Below, one piece after another: positions 26,979-36,173 of a DNA stretch of 64,000 nt. The DNA comes from Arthrobacter burdickii (GTDB lineage Bacteria > Actinomycetota > Actinomycetes > Actinomycetales > Micrococcaceae). The notes under the pieces are model-generated. The model was not told the DNA's origin. It did no database searches and saw nothing but the letters and a program-made list of their open reading frames with translations. Each line of letters starts with the position of its first letter. The stretch's first letter is position 1. Made by a program: the position numbers and the translations under genes. Where the stretch lies: the NCBI RefSeq assembly GCF_030433645.1, contig NZ_JAROCG010000001.1, forward strand, positions 1,178,001-1,242,000. Direction: 5' to 3'.

Positions 26979-27407
26979 ATGGACCACACAGTGCCCATCT
27001 ACGTCATCTCCGTGGCCGCCGAGCTCGCCGACATGCACCCGCAGACGCTCCGGCAGTACGACCGGCTGGGCTTGGTGACGCCCAGCCGGGCACCGGGCCG
27101 CGCCCGGCGCTACTCCCAGAAGGACGTCAGCACGCTGCGCGAGATCCAGAGGCTGTCGCAGGAAGGGGTGTCGCTCGAGGGCATCCGTCGCATCCTCGAA
27201 CTCGAGAACCAGGTGTCGGCGCTGCAGTCGCGCGTCACCGAACTGTCCTCCGAACTGGCCGCGCGCCGGGTCCAGGCCGAATCCAGCAGGATCTTCGCCG
27301 CCGGGCTCGCCGGTGACGTGGTCACGCTGGCCCGCGGACAGCGTCCCCGCGCGCGCAGCCAGGCACTCGTCGTGTGGCGACCGGACGCAGTCCGGACGGC
27401 GCGCTAG
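26979..27407 (+). CDS. hspR: Heat-shock repressor HspR (MerR family)
   Basis: A 142-residue MerR-type regulator. The N-terminal winged helix contains YVISVAAELADMHPQTLRQYDRLGLV and RARRYSQKDV, both typical of HspR, followed by a coiled coil LENQVSALQSRVTELSSELAA. HspR binds HAIR elements and, with DnaK as co-repressor, shuts off the operon. Two such elements lie upstream of dnaK. The ATG at 26979 has AGGAGGCATGCA upstream. A basic, disordered tail of 30 residues ends the protein. Confidence 0.96.
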   Translation: MDHTVPIYVISVAAELADMHPQTLRQYDRLGLVTPSRAPGRARRYSQKDVSTLREIQRLSQEGVSLEGIRRILELENQVSALQSRVTELSSELAARRVQAESSRIFAAGLAGDVVTLARGQRPRARSQALVVWRPDAVRTAR

Positions 27408-27490
27408 GTCCGCACGACGTCGGTCCCTGGTGGAATTTGTCAGGGGACGCGGGCAGACTGGTCAGATGGAATCCACCCCGGAGATGTCCC

Positions 27491-28057
27491 ATGTTTGAAG
27501 TTTTCGTCGAGGCCCTTGCGATCGGCGCCGGCGTGCTCACCGCGCTCGGCGCGGGCACGGGCGTGGCCGGCTGGCTGGTCGTCCGCAAGGTCAAGCGGTC
27601 GAGGATCATCGAGCGCACGAAGGACCGGGGTCTCCTCGCCGCACGCGCCTACGCGCCGGACCGGCTCACCCGGGAGCCTGCCCGGCTGATCGGCGAGCTC
27701 AAGCGCTCCTCCCGTGCTACGCATCTGGCCCTGGCCGAGGCGACGGCACAGGGCCGTCCCGTCGGTGACCTCCCGCGCGCCGCCGCGGAGATCGATCAGG
27801 CAGCGGCATCGCTGGACCACCTCCTGCGGGCCGCGGACCGCGAGCCCAACCGTGCGCTGAAGCAGGAATGGACCGCGGACCTCGCTGCGCAGGCACATGC
27901 CCTCGACGAGCTCTCGGCCGACCTGCGCCGTTCCCTCCTCCAGACCTCGCGCTCCATCGACACTCTCCAGCTCGAGCAGGCCACGCATCGCCTGCGCACG
28001 GAGATCTCCGCGATGACCACCTGGCGGGACAGCTACGGGAACCGGCAGGCCTGGTAA
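27491..28057 (+). CDS. Membrane-anchored coiled-coil protein, family unknown
   Basis: A 188-residue protein. Residues 3-32 form one membrane helix (ALAIGAGVLTALGAGTGVAGWLVV), followed by a basic stretch RKVKRSRIIERTKDR. The remainder is helical and rich in Ala, Leu and Arg, with heptad-like runs (DLAAQAHALDELSADLRRSL). I do not recognise a family. Two genes on, a PspA-like protein follows on the same strand after 48 bp, which suggests a shared role at the membrane, perhaps in envelope stress. The ATG at 27491 has CCCGGAGATGT before it. Confidence 0.7.
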   Translation: MFEVFVEALAIGAGVLTALGAGTGVAGWLVVRKVKRSRIIERTKDRGLLAARAYAPDRLTREPARLIGELKRSSRATHLALAEATAQGRPVGDLPRAAAEIDQAAASLDHLLRAADREPNRALKQEWTADLAAQAHALDELSADLRRSLLQTSRSIDTLQLEQATHRLRTEISAMTTWRDSYGNRQAW

Positions 28058-28105
28058 TCGGTTTCACCAGGTAACCTTCTTCCAACCAGTCCCCGGGGGT
28101 CCGAC

Positions 28106-28807
28106 GTGTCGATCAGACGCCGCATCACGCGCATCATGCAGGCCAACCGCTCCGCGGCGGCCGAGTCCAGGCAGGATCCGAGCGTCCAGGCGCAGGACGC
28201 GCAGCTGGCACAACGCAGGCTGCTCGACCAGGCGCGGCGCGGGGCGGCCGACGTCGCGGCCCACCACCACCGCGTAGGGCTGGCAGCCAATGACGCCGCC
28301 GACTACCTCAACAGGGTCGAGGCGGCAGCTGCCGCCGCGGTGCAGCGCGGTGACGACGACGCCGCCCGCGCAGCGATCCGTGAGTCGATGACGGCACGAC
28401 GACGCCTGGAGACACTCACGAAGCAGCTGCAGGAAGCGGGGCAGCAGGCCCGCCGGCTCCATGACGACGTGCAGCGGCTGGAGGAGCGCGTGAGGCAGAA
28501 CGCGATGGACTACGACGCCCTGCGCGCCCGCCGCGCGGCGGCACAGGCGGCCATCGGCGTCCACGATGCGCTTGCCTCCTCGTCGCGGGAGGCAGCGGCG
28601 ATCGACGCCGCGCGCCGCAGCGCCGAACTCGAGGTCAGGCGCTTCGAGGCGCAGGCCCAGGCCCGCGAGGAGCTGTCGTGGACCGACCCGTCATCGCCGC
28701 GACTCCAGCAGGCCTTCGAGGAGCTCGAAGCCGAGGCGGCCGCCCAGCAGGAGCTCGAGGACCTCAAGCGGAGGAACTCCCGAGGCTATCCTCCAGGGCA
28801 GCACTGA
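28106..28807 (+). CDS. PspA/IM30-like coiled-coil protein
   Basis: A 233-residue, almost wholly helical protein with long coiled-coil segments (residues 25-60, 70-150 and 165-225) and a basic N-terminal amphipathic helix SIRRRITRIMQANRSAAAES, as in the phage-shock protein A family that binds stressed membranes. The GTG at 28106 fits; no better start exists. Sequence identity to classical PspA is not obvious, so the assignment rests on architecture. The 3' end overlaps the convergent gene by 44 bp. Confidence 0.6.
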   Translation: MSIRRRITRIMQANRSAAAESRQDPSVQAQDAQLAQRRLLDQARRGAADVAAHHHRVGLAANDAADYLNRVEAAAAAAVQRGDDDAARAAIRESMTARRRLETLTKQLQEAGQQARRLHDDVQRLEERVRQNAMDYDALRARRAAAQAAIGVHDALASSSREAAAIDAARRSAELEVRRFEAQAQAREELSWTDPSSPRLQQAFEELEAEAAAQQELEDLKRRNSRGYPPGQH

Positions 28808-29342
28808 GGGCCCGGAGGACTGCGTCGTCGACGTCCTCCTCCCGGCGGAGCCGGATGCGCCACGCGAACGGGTCACTGGTGCGGACCGGTTCGAGCCCCG
28901 GGAGATCCGGCACCGCCAGGCGGAAGAACAGGTCCACCGCGGTCCTGGTGGTGGGCGTGACCTGCGCGAACTTCCGGCGCGACGTCTGCAGTGACACATA
29001 GGTCTTGCGCATCTGGATGACGGTCCCGGGGGTCTCGGCGGCCCACAGGAGGAGCCGGTCCGCGATGGGTTTCAGGTGCGGCCGGTCCGCGTACTGGCCG
29101 TCATAGAGTTCGTCGGCGGATCGGAGGAAGAACTCCGGGAGCCCGAAGACCTCCCAGTCGACGCTCATCAGGTTGTACCCGGTGACACCCTGGTCCTTCA
29201 GCCAGTGGGACAGCTCGTCGCGGCCGGTGATCCCCGCCTCGCGTGCCGCAGTCGCCCACTCCGCCGGCGTCCGGCCCGTCGTGCGGAGGAGGCGCGCGGC
29301 ATTCGTGTCCACCATCGGCTGCCAGCTCCGTATCTCGCTCAT
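28764..29342 (-). CDS. DUF4287/DUF5655-type hypothetical protein
   Basis: A 192-residue soluble protein. The N-terminal 75 residues contain a helix-turn-helix-like repeat (RTPAEWATAAREAGITGRDELSHWLKDQ) of the DUF4287 type. The C-terminal part (about residues 80-190) resembles DUF5655: DELYDGQYADRPHLKPIADRLL, TYVSLQTSRRKFAQV and VDLFFRL. No biochemical role is established. It is convergent with the PspA-like gene and overlaps it by 44 bp. Confidence 0.72.
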   Translation of the reverse strand: MSEIRSWQPMVDTNAARLLRTTGRTPAEWATAAREAGITGRDELSHWLKDQGVTGYNLMSVDWEVFGLPEFFLRSADELYDGQYADRPHLKPIADRLLLWAAETPGTVIQMRKTYVSLQTSRRKFAQVTPTTRTAVDLFFRLAVPDLPGLEPVRTSDPFAWRIRLRREEDVDDAVLRALSAALEDSLGSSSA

Positions 29343-29444
29343 GTCCCCACTGTACTGGCGCCCCGCTTGCCGCCGGTGGCGCTATCGATGAGCGGGGGAT
29401 GCGAAGCACGGAGAAGCCTGGGAGGGCGTTGCTACACTCGGGCG

Positions 29445-30128
29445 ATGACAGAGCTGAGCGGGTCCCACGTCCTCGTCGTCGGCGCTACCGGGGTGCTCGG
29501 CGCGGAGCTGTCGCGCCAGCTGGCGGCCCAGGGCGCCCAGCTCACGCTCTCCGGCCGGTCCGAGGAAAAGCTTGCGCAGCTCGCGGAGGAACTCGGCGAC
29601 GCCGTCGTCGGTCGCGCTGCCGCCGACCTGGGGAAGCTGACCGGTCCCGCGGACATCGCTGCCGCCGTCTACGGACGGGAGCTCGACGGGGTGGTCTTCG
29701 CGTCCGGGGTCGTCGCCTTCGGTCCCGCCGTCGAGGTGGACGACGACACCCTCGACGAACTCGTGCTCGTCAACCTCCTCGGCTACATGCGGCTCATGCG
29801 CGATGTGGCCCCGAAGCTGGGCAGGGACTCGTTCGTGGCCCAGATCAGCGCCGTCGTCGCCGAGAGCCCGACGGCGGGCATGGCCGCGTACTCGGCCACC
29901 AAGGCCGGCCTCAGTGCCTACGGCAAGGCGCTGACGCTGGAGCTCCGGAAGCAGGGTGTCCGGGTGCTGGATGCCCGTCCGCCGCACACCGAGACCGGGC
30001 TGGCGTCGAGGCCCATCGCCGGGGACGCCCCGAAGCTTCCGAAGGGCAAGGACCCGGTGGCAGTCGCCGGGCGCATCGTCACCGCTATCCGGGAGGGCGA
30101 GAGGGACCTGCCGTCGTCGGCGTTCTGA
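29445..30128 (+). CDS. Short-chain dehydrogenase/reductase
   Basis: A 227-residue SDR with a Rossmann nucleotide-binding motif VVGATGVLGAEL (TGxxxGxG type) at residue 11, the internal FASGVV that replaces NNAG, and the catalytic YSATK (Tyr and Lys) near residue 150. Ser in AQISAVV completes the triad. It uses NAD(P)H to reduce or oxidise an unknown alcohol or ketone. TACACT at 29432-29437 lies 7 nt upstream of the ATG, so transcription may be leaderless. The product ends in the convergent direction toward the diguanylate cyclase gene. Confidence 0.9.
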   Translation: MTELSGSHVLVVGATGVLGAELSRQLAAQGAQLTLSGRSEEKLAQLAEELGDAVVGRAAADLGKLTGPADIAAAVYGRELDGVVFASGVVAFGPAVEVDDDTLDELVLVNLLGYMRLMRDVAPKLGRDSFVAQISAVVAESPTAGMAAYSATKAGLSAYGKALTLELRKQGVRVLDARPPHTETGLASRPIAGDAPKLPKGKDPVAVAGRIVTAIREGERDLPSSAF

Positions 30129-30133
30129 CACGC

Positions 30134-30227
30134 GGCTCCCTGGTCGGATGGGCTGACCGTCCAGATCAGGTCGACCGCGAACCAGAGGTCACGGACCGGA
30201 GGCCACGGACCGGACGCGCAGGGAGCC
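30134..30227. repeat. Inverted and direct repeats between convergent genes
   Basis: GGCTCCCTG at 30134-30142 is the exact reverse complement of CAGGGAGCC at 30219-30227. Between them the 11-mer CACGGACCGGA is repeated at 30190-30200 and 30204-30214. The region is the 104-bp gap between the convergent SDR and diguanylate cyclase genes and could hold bidirectional termination signals. No T-tract is present. Confidence 0.5.
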
Positions 30228-30232
30228 ATGGC

Positions 30233-31381
30233 TCAGTGGTGTTCCGCTCTGATGGCGCGGTCACGGCCCCGCCTCTTGGCGGTGTACAGGGCGGCGTCGG
30301 CAGCGGCGATGGCGTTGGTGATCCGGTCCGGCCCCGGTGCCAGGGCCGCTATTCCATAGCTGATGGTGGGCAGGGGGAAATCGAAGCCGGGCTGGCTCGT
30401 GCGCAGGATGCTGCTGATGGCGTCGGTCACCGCCTCCGCACTGTCCATTCCTGCTCCGGGGAGCAGGAGGATGAACTCCTCCCCGCCGTAGCGTCCCACC
30501 AGATCCGTGGATCGCACCGATCGGATGCAGGCTGCTGCGACCGCCTGGAGCACAGCGTCTCCTGCGGGGTGCCCGTGCGTGTCGTTGACCTGTTTGAAGT
30601 GGTCCATGTCGGCCAGGACCAGGGTGCAGGGTGTGTTCCTGGTGGGGAGGCGGCGAATCTCGGATGTTGCCAGCTCGAGGAACCCCCGGCGGTTCAGGAT
30701 CTGGGTCAGTTCGTCATGGCTGGCTTGCGCCCGTAGTTCCCTGAGGGCCTGTTCGTTGCTGAGTGTCGCCATGGTGAAGGACACCACGATCAGCAGGACC
30801 ATCGTGAAGAGCGTGGTGGGGATGGTCCCGAAGTAGGACTGGAAGACCGGTGATGAAGGGCCGGCGGTCAGGAAGGCAACCCACCGGCAGAGGTAGTACA
30901 GCCCCAGGGCGCCGGAAGCGACCGCCAGGGGGCGTTGCGTGGTAGTCGTGTTCGGGTCCAGCCGCCATATCTCGGTGGCGGCCAGGCCGATGAAGACCGT
31001 CATGAACGCCAGGAGGAAACCTCCGCCGGACCAGGTATTGGTCGAAGGGCTGTCGAACGCTGACGCGACAACCGTCATGACCGGCGCGAGCAGGATCTGC
31101 CATGGTCCGGGTGCCGTCCCCCGGAGGGCCCGTGCGCCGCCCCACACGCATGCGGAGCCTGCCACCAGCAGGGCGTTGCCGACCGGGTTCGCCCAGACCT
31201 GATGGGGGGTGCCGTCGAACAGATAGAGACCGGTCCCGGTGAGGAAGCAGGCGATTGCCGCGCACCACCACCTGCTGTAGGTCGAGTGGCTGCGACGTAC
31301 GCCGACCCCGTAGAACAGGACCAGCAGGGTCAGTGCGATCACCCCGAACGCAACCTGTAGCGTCACAACATCCAGCCTCAT
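30233..31381 (-). CDS. Membrane diguanylate cyclase
   Basis: A 382-residue protein. Residues 1-205 hold six or seven membrane helices of a MASE-like sensory region. The GGDEF domain occupies about residues 215-380, with DMDHFKQVNDTHGHPAGD and the active-site signature GGEEF. An RSTD inhibitory site lies 5 residues before it, so product inhibition by c-di-GMP is expected. It would make c-di-GMP from two GTP molecules. No EAL domain is attached. The gene is monocistronic as far as seen. Confidence 0.95.
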   Translation of the reverse strand: MRLDVVTLQVAFGVIALTLLVLFYGVGVRRSHSTYSRWWCAAIACFLTGTGLYLFDGTPHQVWANPVGNALLVAGSACVWGGARALRGTAPGPWQILLAPVMTVVASAFDSPSTNTWSGGGFLLAFMTVFIGLAATEIWRLDPNTTTTQRPLAVASGALGLYYLCRWVAFLTAGPSSPVFQSYFGTIPTTLFTMVLLIVVSFTMATLSNEQALRELRAQASHDELTQILNRRGFLELATSEIRRLPTRNTPCTLVLADMDHFKQVNDTHGHPAGDAVLQAVAAACIRSVRSTDLVGRYGGEEFILLLPGAGMDSAEAVTDAISSILRTSQPGFDFPLPTISYGIAALAPGPDRITNAIAAADAALYTAKRRGRDRAIRAEHH

Positions 31382-31612
31382 GCAGCTCCTACCATCGCAC
31401 TTCCTCCCCGTTGAAGACCAGGTTCACCCCGCCTCATCGTCCCGAGCGAAGTCGCGTGCGGTACCTGCGCATTCTTCCACGGGCAGCAGGATGCGCCGTG
31501 GCCCTTGCGGGAGTCCGCATTCCGTGATGCAGGGAACGGTGTGCGCTGGGCGCCGCTGCGCCATCGCCGGCGTGTAGCCGATGGCTGTGCCCGATGCCGG
31601 CAGCACCTGCCA

Positions 31613-32656
31613 TCACGCGAAATCCTGCACTTTCCGCCAGCCCGGGTCGAGCGTGTGCCTCGCGGTGACGGAACGGCGGCCGCGAGCTGCGGTGTCGAAG
31701 ACGTCCCGCCCGTTCTGGTCCTCCGAATCGGAGTAGAAGTGGAACGTCCGGGCACCCTTCGAGGTCTCGGCGGCCACGAGCATGCCGCGTTGCCCGAGGG
31801 CCTGTACCAGCCCATCCTCGAGATCGTCCAGCTCCGCTAGGACCGCAGGCCGCGGCAGTCCCCGCTCATCGGCGTCGAACGCGACGCGCAGTCCCGAGTG
31901 CAGGTCGAAGTTCGGATGGTCGATCCAGCGCAGCGGCCGCAGCACACGCACCAGGATGGGATGGCCCGAGCCCAGCTTCCCCTCCATCAGGAGCCACCCC
32001 GGCTCGGGTGCGGTACGGGCGAGCTCGGCCACCCGGGCGGGCAGGTCGGCCGCCGGAATGCTGTCCACCACGTCGTGGACGATGCAGTCCACGCGGCGGA
32101 CCCAGCGTTCGACGTCATCCTCTCCCAGGAGCCATTCGAGCATCAGAACGCAGAGGCCGTGCTCGTCGTCCCACTGGCCCGTGAAACCGGGGTTGTGGAC
32201 GGACACGATGAAACCGTCGCCGGCCCGGGTCAGGGACGTGTGGATCCGGGTGCGGCGCAAGTCGAACGACCTGCCGCGGTAGGTGATGGTGGACTCGAGC
32301 ATGTCCGGTTTGGCGCTGCGGGCGGGAACGAACTCCCACCGCCTGCTCGCGGGGGGCGATGCCCGGTACCAGCGCTCAGCCACAGGGCGCAGCGACGGAT
32401 TCCCGCCGCTCGAGACGCAGAGGGTGTGCTCCGCCTCGGTGCCCGTCCGCGTCTCCCATTCGAGGCCGCGGGCGATCGCCTTGACCCGGGTGGTCATCAC
32501 ATCGACGTACGCGTCGAAGTCGCCGGCACGCGTCGCGGTAGTCAGCAGGTCCTCGCCGTCGTCGGCCCACCACTGCCAGAAGTCCGCAATGGGGTCCCTG
32601 CCGATTCCCCTGCCGATGCGCCGGCCCGCGGCGGCCCGGCGCCTGAAAATACCCAT
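31613..32656 (-). CDS. DUF695-domain hypothetical protein
   Basis: A 347-residue cytosolic protein. The first 22 residues are strongly basic (GIFRRRAAAGRRIGRGIGR). An N-terminal DUF695-like region (WQWWADDGEDLLTTA) and a middle part with WVRRVDCIVHDVVDSIPAADLP are visible. The C-terminal 110 residues contain VRVLRPLRWIDHPNFDLHS and a final FYSDSEDQNGRDVFD segment that fits the RraB/DUF695 pattern. No catalytic residues can be named. The ATG at 32656 is preferred; a longer frame adds nine residues. A 231-bp gap to the cyclase gene holds nothing clear. Confidence 0.6.
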   Translation of the reverse strand: MGIFRRRAAAGRRIGRGIGRDPIADFWQWWADDGEDLLTTATRAGDFDAYVDVMTTRVKAIARGLEWETRTGTEAEHTLCVSSGGNPSLRPVAERWYRASPPASRRWEFVPARSAKPDMLESTITYRGRSFDLRRTRIHTSLTRAGDGFIVSVHNPGFTGQWDDEHGLCVLMLEWLLGEDDVERWVRRVDCIVHDVVDSIPAADLPARVAELARTAPEPGWLLMEGKLGSGHPILVRVLRPLRWIDHPNFDLHSGLRVAFDADERGLPRPAVLAELDDLEDGLVQALGQRGMLVAAETSKGARTFHFYSDSEDQNGRDVFDTAARGRRSVTARHTLDPGWRKVQDFA

Positions 32657-32800
32657 GGTCCTGCGTTCTCCTGGTGCTCGCATCCCGGATCGCCCGGTCG
32701 CTCCGACTCCAGTGAATCTACTCCGACGGAGCCGGGATGAGCGACCGCCGACGGGCGAGGGGAGTGCCGTCGATCGGTCCGACGGGCGGGGGGAGTGCCG

Positions 32801-34030
32801 TCAGGCGGTCCGGCGGGCGGGAGGGGCGCTGCCGGGCGCACCACGCAACCCGATGACGGCGAGGAGGCCTGCCGCCAGGGCCAGTGTGCCGCTGAACGCG
32901 GCAACCCCCGGCCAGCCGGACTGGCCGAAGAACAGGCCGCCCAGCCAGCCGAGGAGGCTCGACCCGGCGTAGTACGCGAAGTTGTAGAGCCCGGACGCCT
33001 GGGCACGTCCGGTGCTCGCAAGGACGGGTGTCCAGCCGGAGGAGACGGAATGGGCGGCGAAGAAGCCGCCCGTGAAGATCACGAGGCCGAGGACCACCAG
33101 GGGGATGGACCCCGCGAGTGTTATCGCGAGCCCGGCCAGGATCACGGGAACCGCCGCGAGGAGGACGGGAAGGCGTCCGAACCGGACGCTCAGGCCTCCG
33201 GCCAGCCGCGAGGTCACCGTGCCCGAGAGGTAGGCGAGGAACAGCAGGCTCACCAGGGATGCAGGCAGCAGGAACGGCGGTGCCTCGAGGTGGAATCCGA
33301 GGTAGTTGTAGACCGCGACGAATCCGCCCATGAGGAGGAACCCCTGCGCGTAGACGGCCAGGAGCCGGGGGGAGCGCAGGTTGGTGGCGACACGTCGGAC
33401 GAGTGACGGGCCCTGCCCCCGGACGACGGGGTGGAAACCGCGCGGCCGGGGAGCGAGCAGGACGAAGGCGACGGCGGCGCCTCCCGCCATGATGCTGACG
33501 CTCAGCACGCCTGCCCGCCACCCGAACGCATCCCCGACGGGCCCGGCCACGAGTCGTCCTGCCAGTCCGCCCAGCGTCGTGCCGGCGATGTAGGTGCCCG
33601 CGGCCACAGCGGCATGGAGCTTCTGTACTTCCTCGTGCAGGTACACGAGCGCGGTGGCGGGGACACCGCCGAGCGCCACGCCCTCGAGGAAGCGGAGGGC
33701 GATCAGCAGGCCGAAGGTGGGTGCCAGGGCGGCGAGGAAACCGAGGACGACGGCGGCGCCGATGGCCCAGGTCATCGTCCGCCTGCGCCCCGCACGGTCC
33801 GCGACGGCGGACCAGGGAAGAACGGCGAGCGCCAGGCCCAGTGTCGCCGCGGAGACCGAGAGCGCCGCCTCCGCGGGCGAGACCCTGAATTCGGACGCAA
33901 GCCCGGTCAGTACTCCCTGCAGGGAGTACAACTGCGCGAAGGTCGCCAGCCCGGCAAACAGCAGGGCGAGCAGGATCCGCCGGTAGGCGGGCGAATTCTT
34001 CGGGTGGCCCGACCAGGGGGCGTCCGTCAT
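32801..34030 (-). CDS. MFS transporter
   Basis: A 409-residue membrane protein with twelve helices. The MFS motif after helix 2 is WSAVADRAGRRRTM, and helix 4 begins IALRFLEGVALGGVPATALVYL. This resembles the YnfM/arabinose-efflux group of proton-driven exporters. The ATG at 34030 directly precedes a polar N-terminus and has GGGGAAAG upstream. The longer in-frame extension runs through trmB and is not plausible. It follows trmB by 53 bp on the same strand. The substrate is unknown. Confidence 0.9.
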   Translation of the reverse strand: MTDAPWSGHPKNSPAYRRILLALLFAGLATFAQLYSLQGVLTGLASEFRVSPAEAALSVSAATLGLALAVLPWSAVADRAGRRRTMTWAIGAAVVLGFLAALAPTFGLLIALRFLEGVALGGVPATALVYLHEEVQKLHAAVAAGTYIAGTTLGGLAGRLVAGPVGDAFGWRAGVLSVSIMAGGAAVAFVLLAPRPRGFHPVVRGQGPSLVRRVATNLRSPRLLAVYAQGFLLMGGFVAVYNYLGFHLEAPPFLLPASLVSLLFLAYLSGTVTSRLAGGLSVRFGRLPVLLAAVPVILAGLAITLAGSIPLVVLGLVIFTGGFFAAHSVSSGWTPVLASTGRAQASGLYNFAYYAGSSLLGWLGGLFFGQSGWPGVAAFSGTLALAAGLLAVIGLRGAPGSAPPARRTA

Positions 34031-34083
34031 CGGCTTTCCCCACGGCCGGACGCCGTGCGGCTGCACCATCCCATGCCGCCCGC

Positions 34084-34962
34084 TCAGCGGCGGCGGTAGG
34101 TGAGGTCGAAGACCATCCGCCCGGCCTTGATCGCCTTGTTCTCGAAACTCGTGAGTGTGCGGCCCTCGAAGCGGGGGGCCCACCCACCGAGCTCGTCGAC
34201 CCCCTCGTTGACGCCTGTGTTGCCGGTGCTCACCGGATCGCGGCCCTCCCGCACCGGGGCGCCGCCCACCACGGACTCCACCCCGCTCTCCCACACCTGG
34301 GTGAGGGGACTGTCGGCACCGGAGCGCTCGCCGTCGTGCAGGTTCTCGAACTGCCCGCTCGCGTCCAAGACGGCACGCATCTGCACCGCGTAGCTGGACC
34401 AGTCCGTGGCGAGGCGGAAGATGCCGCCGGGTTCGATGACCCGGGCCGCGAGGTCCACGTAGTCGTCCTTGACGAGCCTGCGCTTGTGGTGGCGTGCCTT
34501 GTGCCAGGGATCGGGGAAGAACGTCCAGAGCTCGGCGACGGACGACGCTGGGATCATGCCCGCAAAGGCCTCCGCGGCGTTCACCTGGGCGGTCCGCACG
34601 TTGGTCAGGTCCTTCTGGCTGATGCGCAGCATGGTCTGGGCGAGACCCGGACGGTAGACCTCCAGGGCGAGGTAGTCGCGGTCCGGATCGAGTTCGGCCG
34701 CATGTGTGATGGCCTCGCCCAGCCCTGAACCGACCTCGACGACCAGGGGCGCGGACCGCCCGAACGTCGCTTCGACGTCGAGCACGAAGCCGGGGGCCAC
34801 CGAGGTGTCGGCGTTCTCCACCCGCGGCACGTCGATCAGGAAGGCTTCCGCGAGTTCGTCCCAGGCCTCACGGCGCCTGCCCTGGAGGCGCGAACCCCGC
34901 CGGACGAAGGAAACCGGCTGGGTGCGGTGCGGCTGGTCGGGGGTCTGTGCTTGTGGCTCCAT
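34084..34962 (-). CDS. trmB: tRNA (guanine-N7-)-methyltransferase
   Basis: A 292-residue SAM-dependent enzyme that methylates G46 in the variable loop of many tRNAs. Motifs: RRGSRLQGRRREAWDELAE near the N-terminus, LVVEVGSGLGEAITHAA (SAM binding), LALEVYRPGL, and WTFFPDPWHKARHHKRRLV, the catalytic FPDPWxKxRHxxRR signature. C-terminal TSFENKAIKAGR is the family SxFE(x)kg motif. The ATG at 34962 is chosen because the upstream extension overlaps the esterase gene. It is longer than Escherichia coli TrmB (239) through an insertion near residue 225 (VSTGNTGVNEGVDELGGW). Confidence 0.95.
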   Translation of the reverse strand: MEPQAQTPDQPHRTQPVSFVRRGSRLQGRRREAWDELAEAFLIDVPRVENADTSVAPGFVLDVEATFGRSAPLVVEVGSGLGEAITHAAELDPDRDYLALEVYRPGLAQTMLRISQKDLTNVRTAQVNAAEAFAGMIPASSVAELWTFFPDPWHKARHHKRRLVKDDYVDLAARVIEPGGIFRLATDWSSYAVQMRAVLDASGQFENLHDGERSGADSPLTQVWESGVESVVGGAPVREGRDPVSTGNTGVNEGVDELGGWAPRFEGRTLTSFENKAIKAGRMVFDLTYRRR

Positions 34963-35038
34963 CACCCCCAAGGCTACCGGCAGGGCGGGGGAGCCGACGC
35001 TCCAGCGGGGGCTCGACGGGCTTCCCGGAGTCCGTGCG

Positions 35039-36031
35039 TCAGGGCGTGTCGGAGCCGGAATCCGCGAAGTGCCCTCGATCTGCGGTGCTGAGGTGCCGGC
35101 GCAGCTCGGCGCACAATTCCTCGAGGGCTTGCGGGGCACTCCGGCAGATGCGCGGGAACGCGAGGAAGCCGTGCGGCATCCCGACATACGTGGTGACACG
35201 CACCTGGACGCCGGCCTCCGTGAGCGCGGCAGCATAGCGCAGTCCGTCGTCCCGGATCGGGTCGTGCTCGGCGACCTGGACCAACGCCGCCGGCAGGCCG
35301 CTGAATTCATCTGCGAACAGGGGCGAGGCGTAGGGGTTGGAGTGGTCCTGCGGGTCCGGCGCGTAGAGGTCCCGGAATGCGGTGATGTCCCGTTTGGTCA
35401 GGATCGGCGCGGTCGCATTCTCCTCGATCGACCTGCTGCCGAGGGTCAGGTCCGTCGCAGGATAGATCAGGCCCTGGAAGGTGATCGCCGGACCTGAACG
35501 GTCCCGCGCCATCAGCGTGACCACCGCTGCCAGGTTTCCCCCGGCACTGTCTCCGACGACTGCGACCCTGGTCGCGTCCGCTTCCCACTCCGCGGCACGG
35601 TCGACGATCTCGAGGAAGGCGGCATAGCAGTCCTCCGCGGCGGCGGGCCACCGGTGCGTAGGTGCGAGGCGATAGTCGAGGGACACGACGACGGCCTGTG
35701 CCTGCTGGGCCATGCTGCTCGCCAGCCAGTCATAGGTGTCGAGCGTGCCGGTCGCCCAGCCACCGCCGTGCATGAGGATGACGAGCGGCAAGGGCCGGGC
35801 GAGGCCCGCCGGGCGGTACACCCGTACGGGGATCCTCCCGGCCGCCCCAGCAGCAGTGTCCTCACGAACGGTCACGCCGGGCGCAAGACCTCCCAGGAGC
35901 CAGTCGATCAGGGGGTTGTGGCCGATGGACCGCTGCTGGCCGGCGATGATCCGCTCATCACTGCTGCCGGCGGGGGACAGCCCGGCGATCGCCTTGCCGA
36001 TCAGCCTCGTCCGTAGATCGAGCTTCGCCAT
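35039..36031 (-). CDS. HSL-family alpha/beta hydrolase (esterase)
   Basis: A 330-residue esterase of the hormone-sensitive-lipase group. HGGGW (oxyanion hole, near residue 89) precedes the nucleophile in VVGDSAGGN (Ser about 162). The catalytic Asp is in VAEHDPIRDD and the His in GMPHGFLAF, so the triad is complete. It hydrolyses short-chain esters in the cytosol. The ATG at 36031 is preceded by a GGAAGCGAG stretch. It stands alone between trmB and the betaine gene gbcB; no link to either is evident. Confidence 0.92.
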   Translation of the reverse strand: MAKLDLRTRLIGKAIAGLSPAGSSDERIIAGQQRSIGHNPLIDWLLGGLAPGVTVREDTAAGAAGRIPVRVYRPAGLARPLPLVILMHGGGWATGTLDTYDWLASSMAQQAQAVVVSLDYRLAPTHRWPAAAEDCYAAFLEIVDRAAEWEADATRVAVVGDSAGGNLAAVVTLMARDRSGPAITFQGLIYPATDLTLGSRSIEENATAPILTKRDITAFRDLYAPDPQDHSNPYASPLFADEFSGLPAALVQVAEHDPIRDDGLRYAAALTEAGVQVRVTTYVGMPHGFLAFPRICRSAPQALEELCAELRRHLSTADRGHFADSGSDTP

Positions 36032-36173
36032 GCCACTCGCTTCCTTGTCGCGGAACGCACTGATGCCTCGCGCAGGACGGCCCGTTCGTGTTCTGGCTGC
36101 CTGCCCGGACAGTGTCGAATGTAGCGTCCGGCGGGAGGGTCCGCCATCAGGGCCCTGAAGCGGTTAGAAGCCC

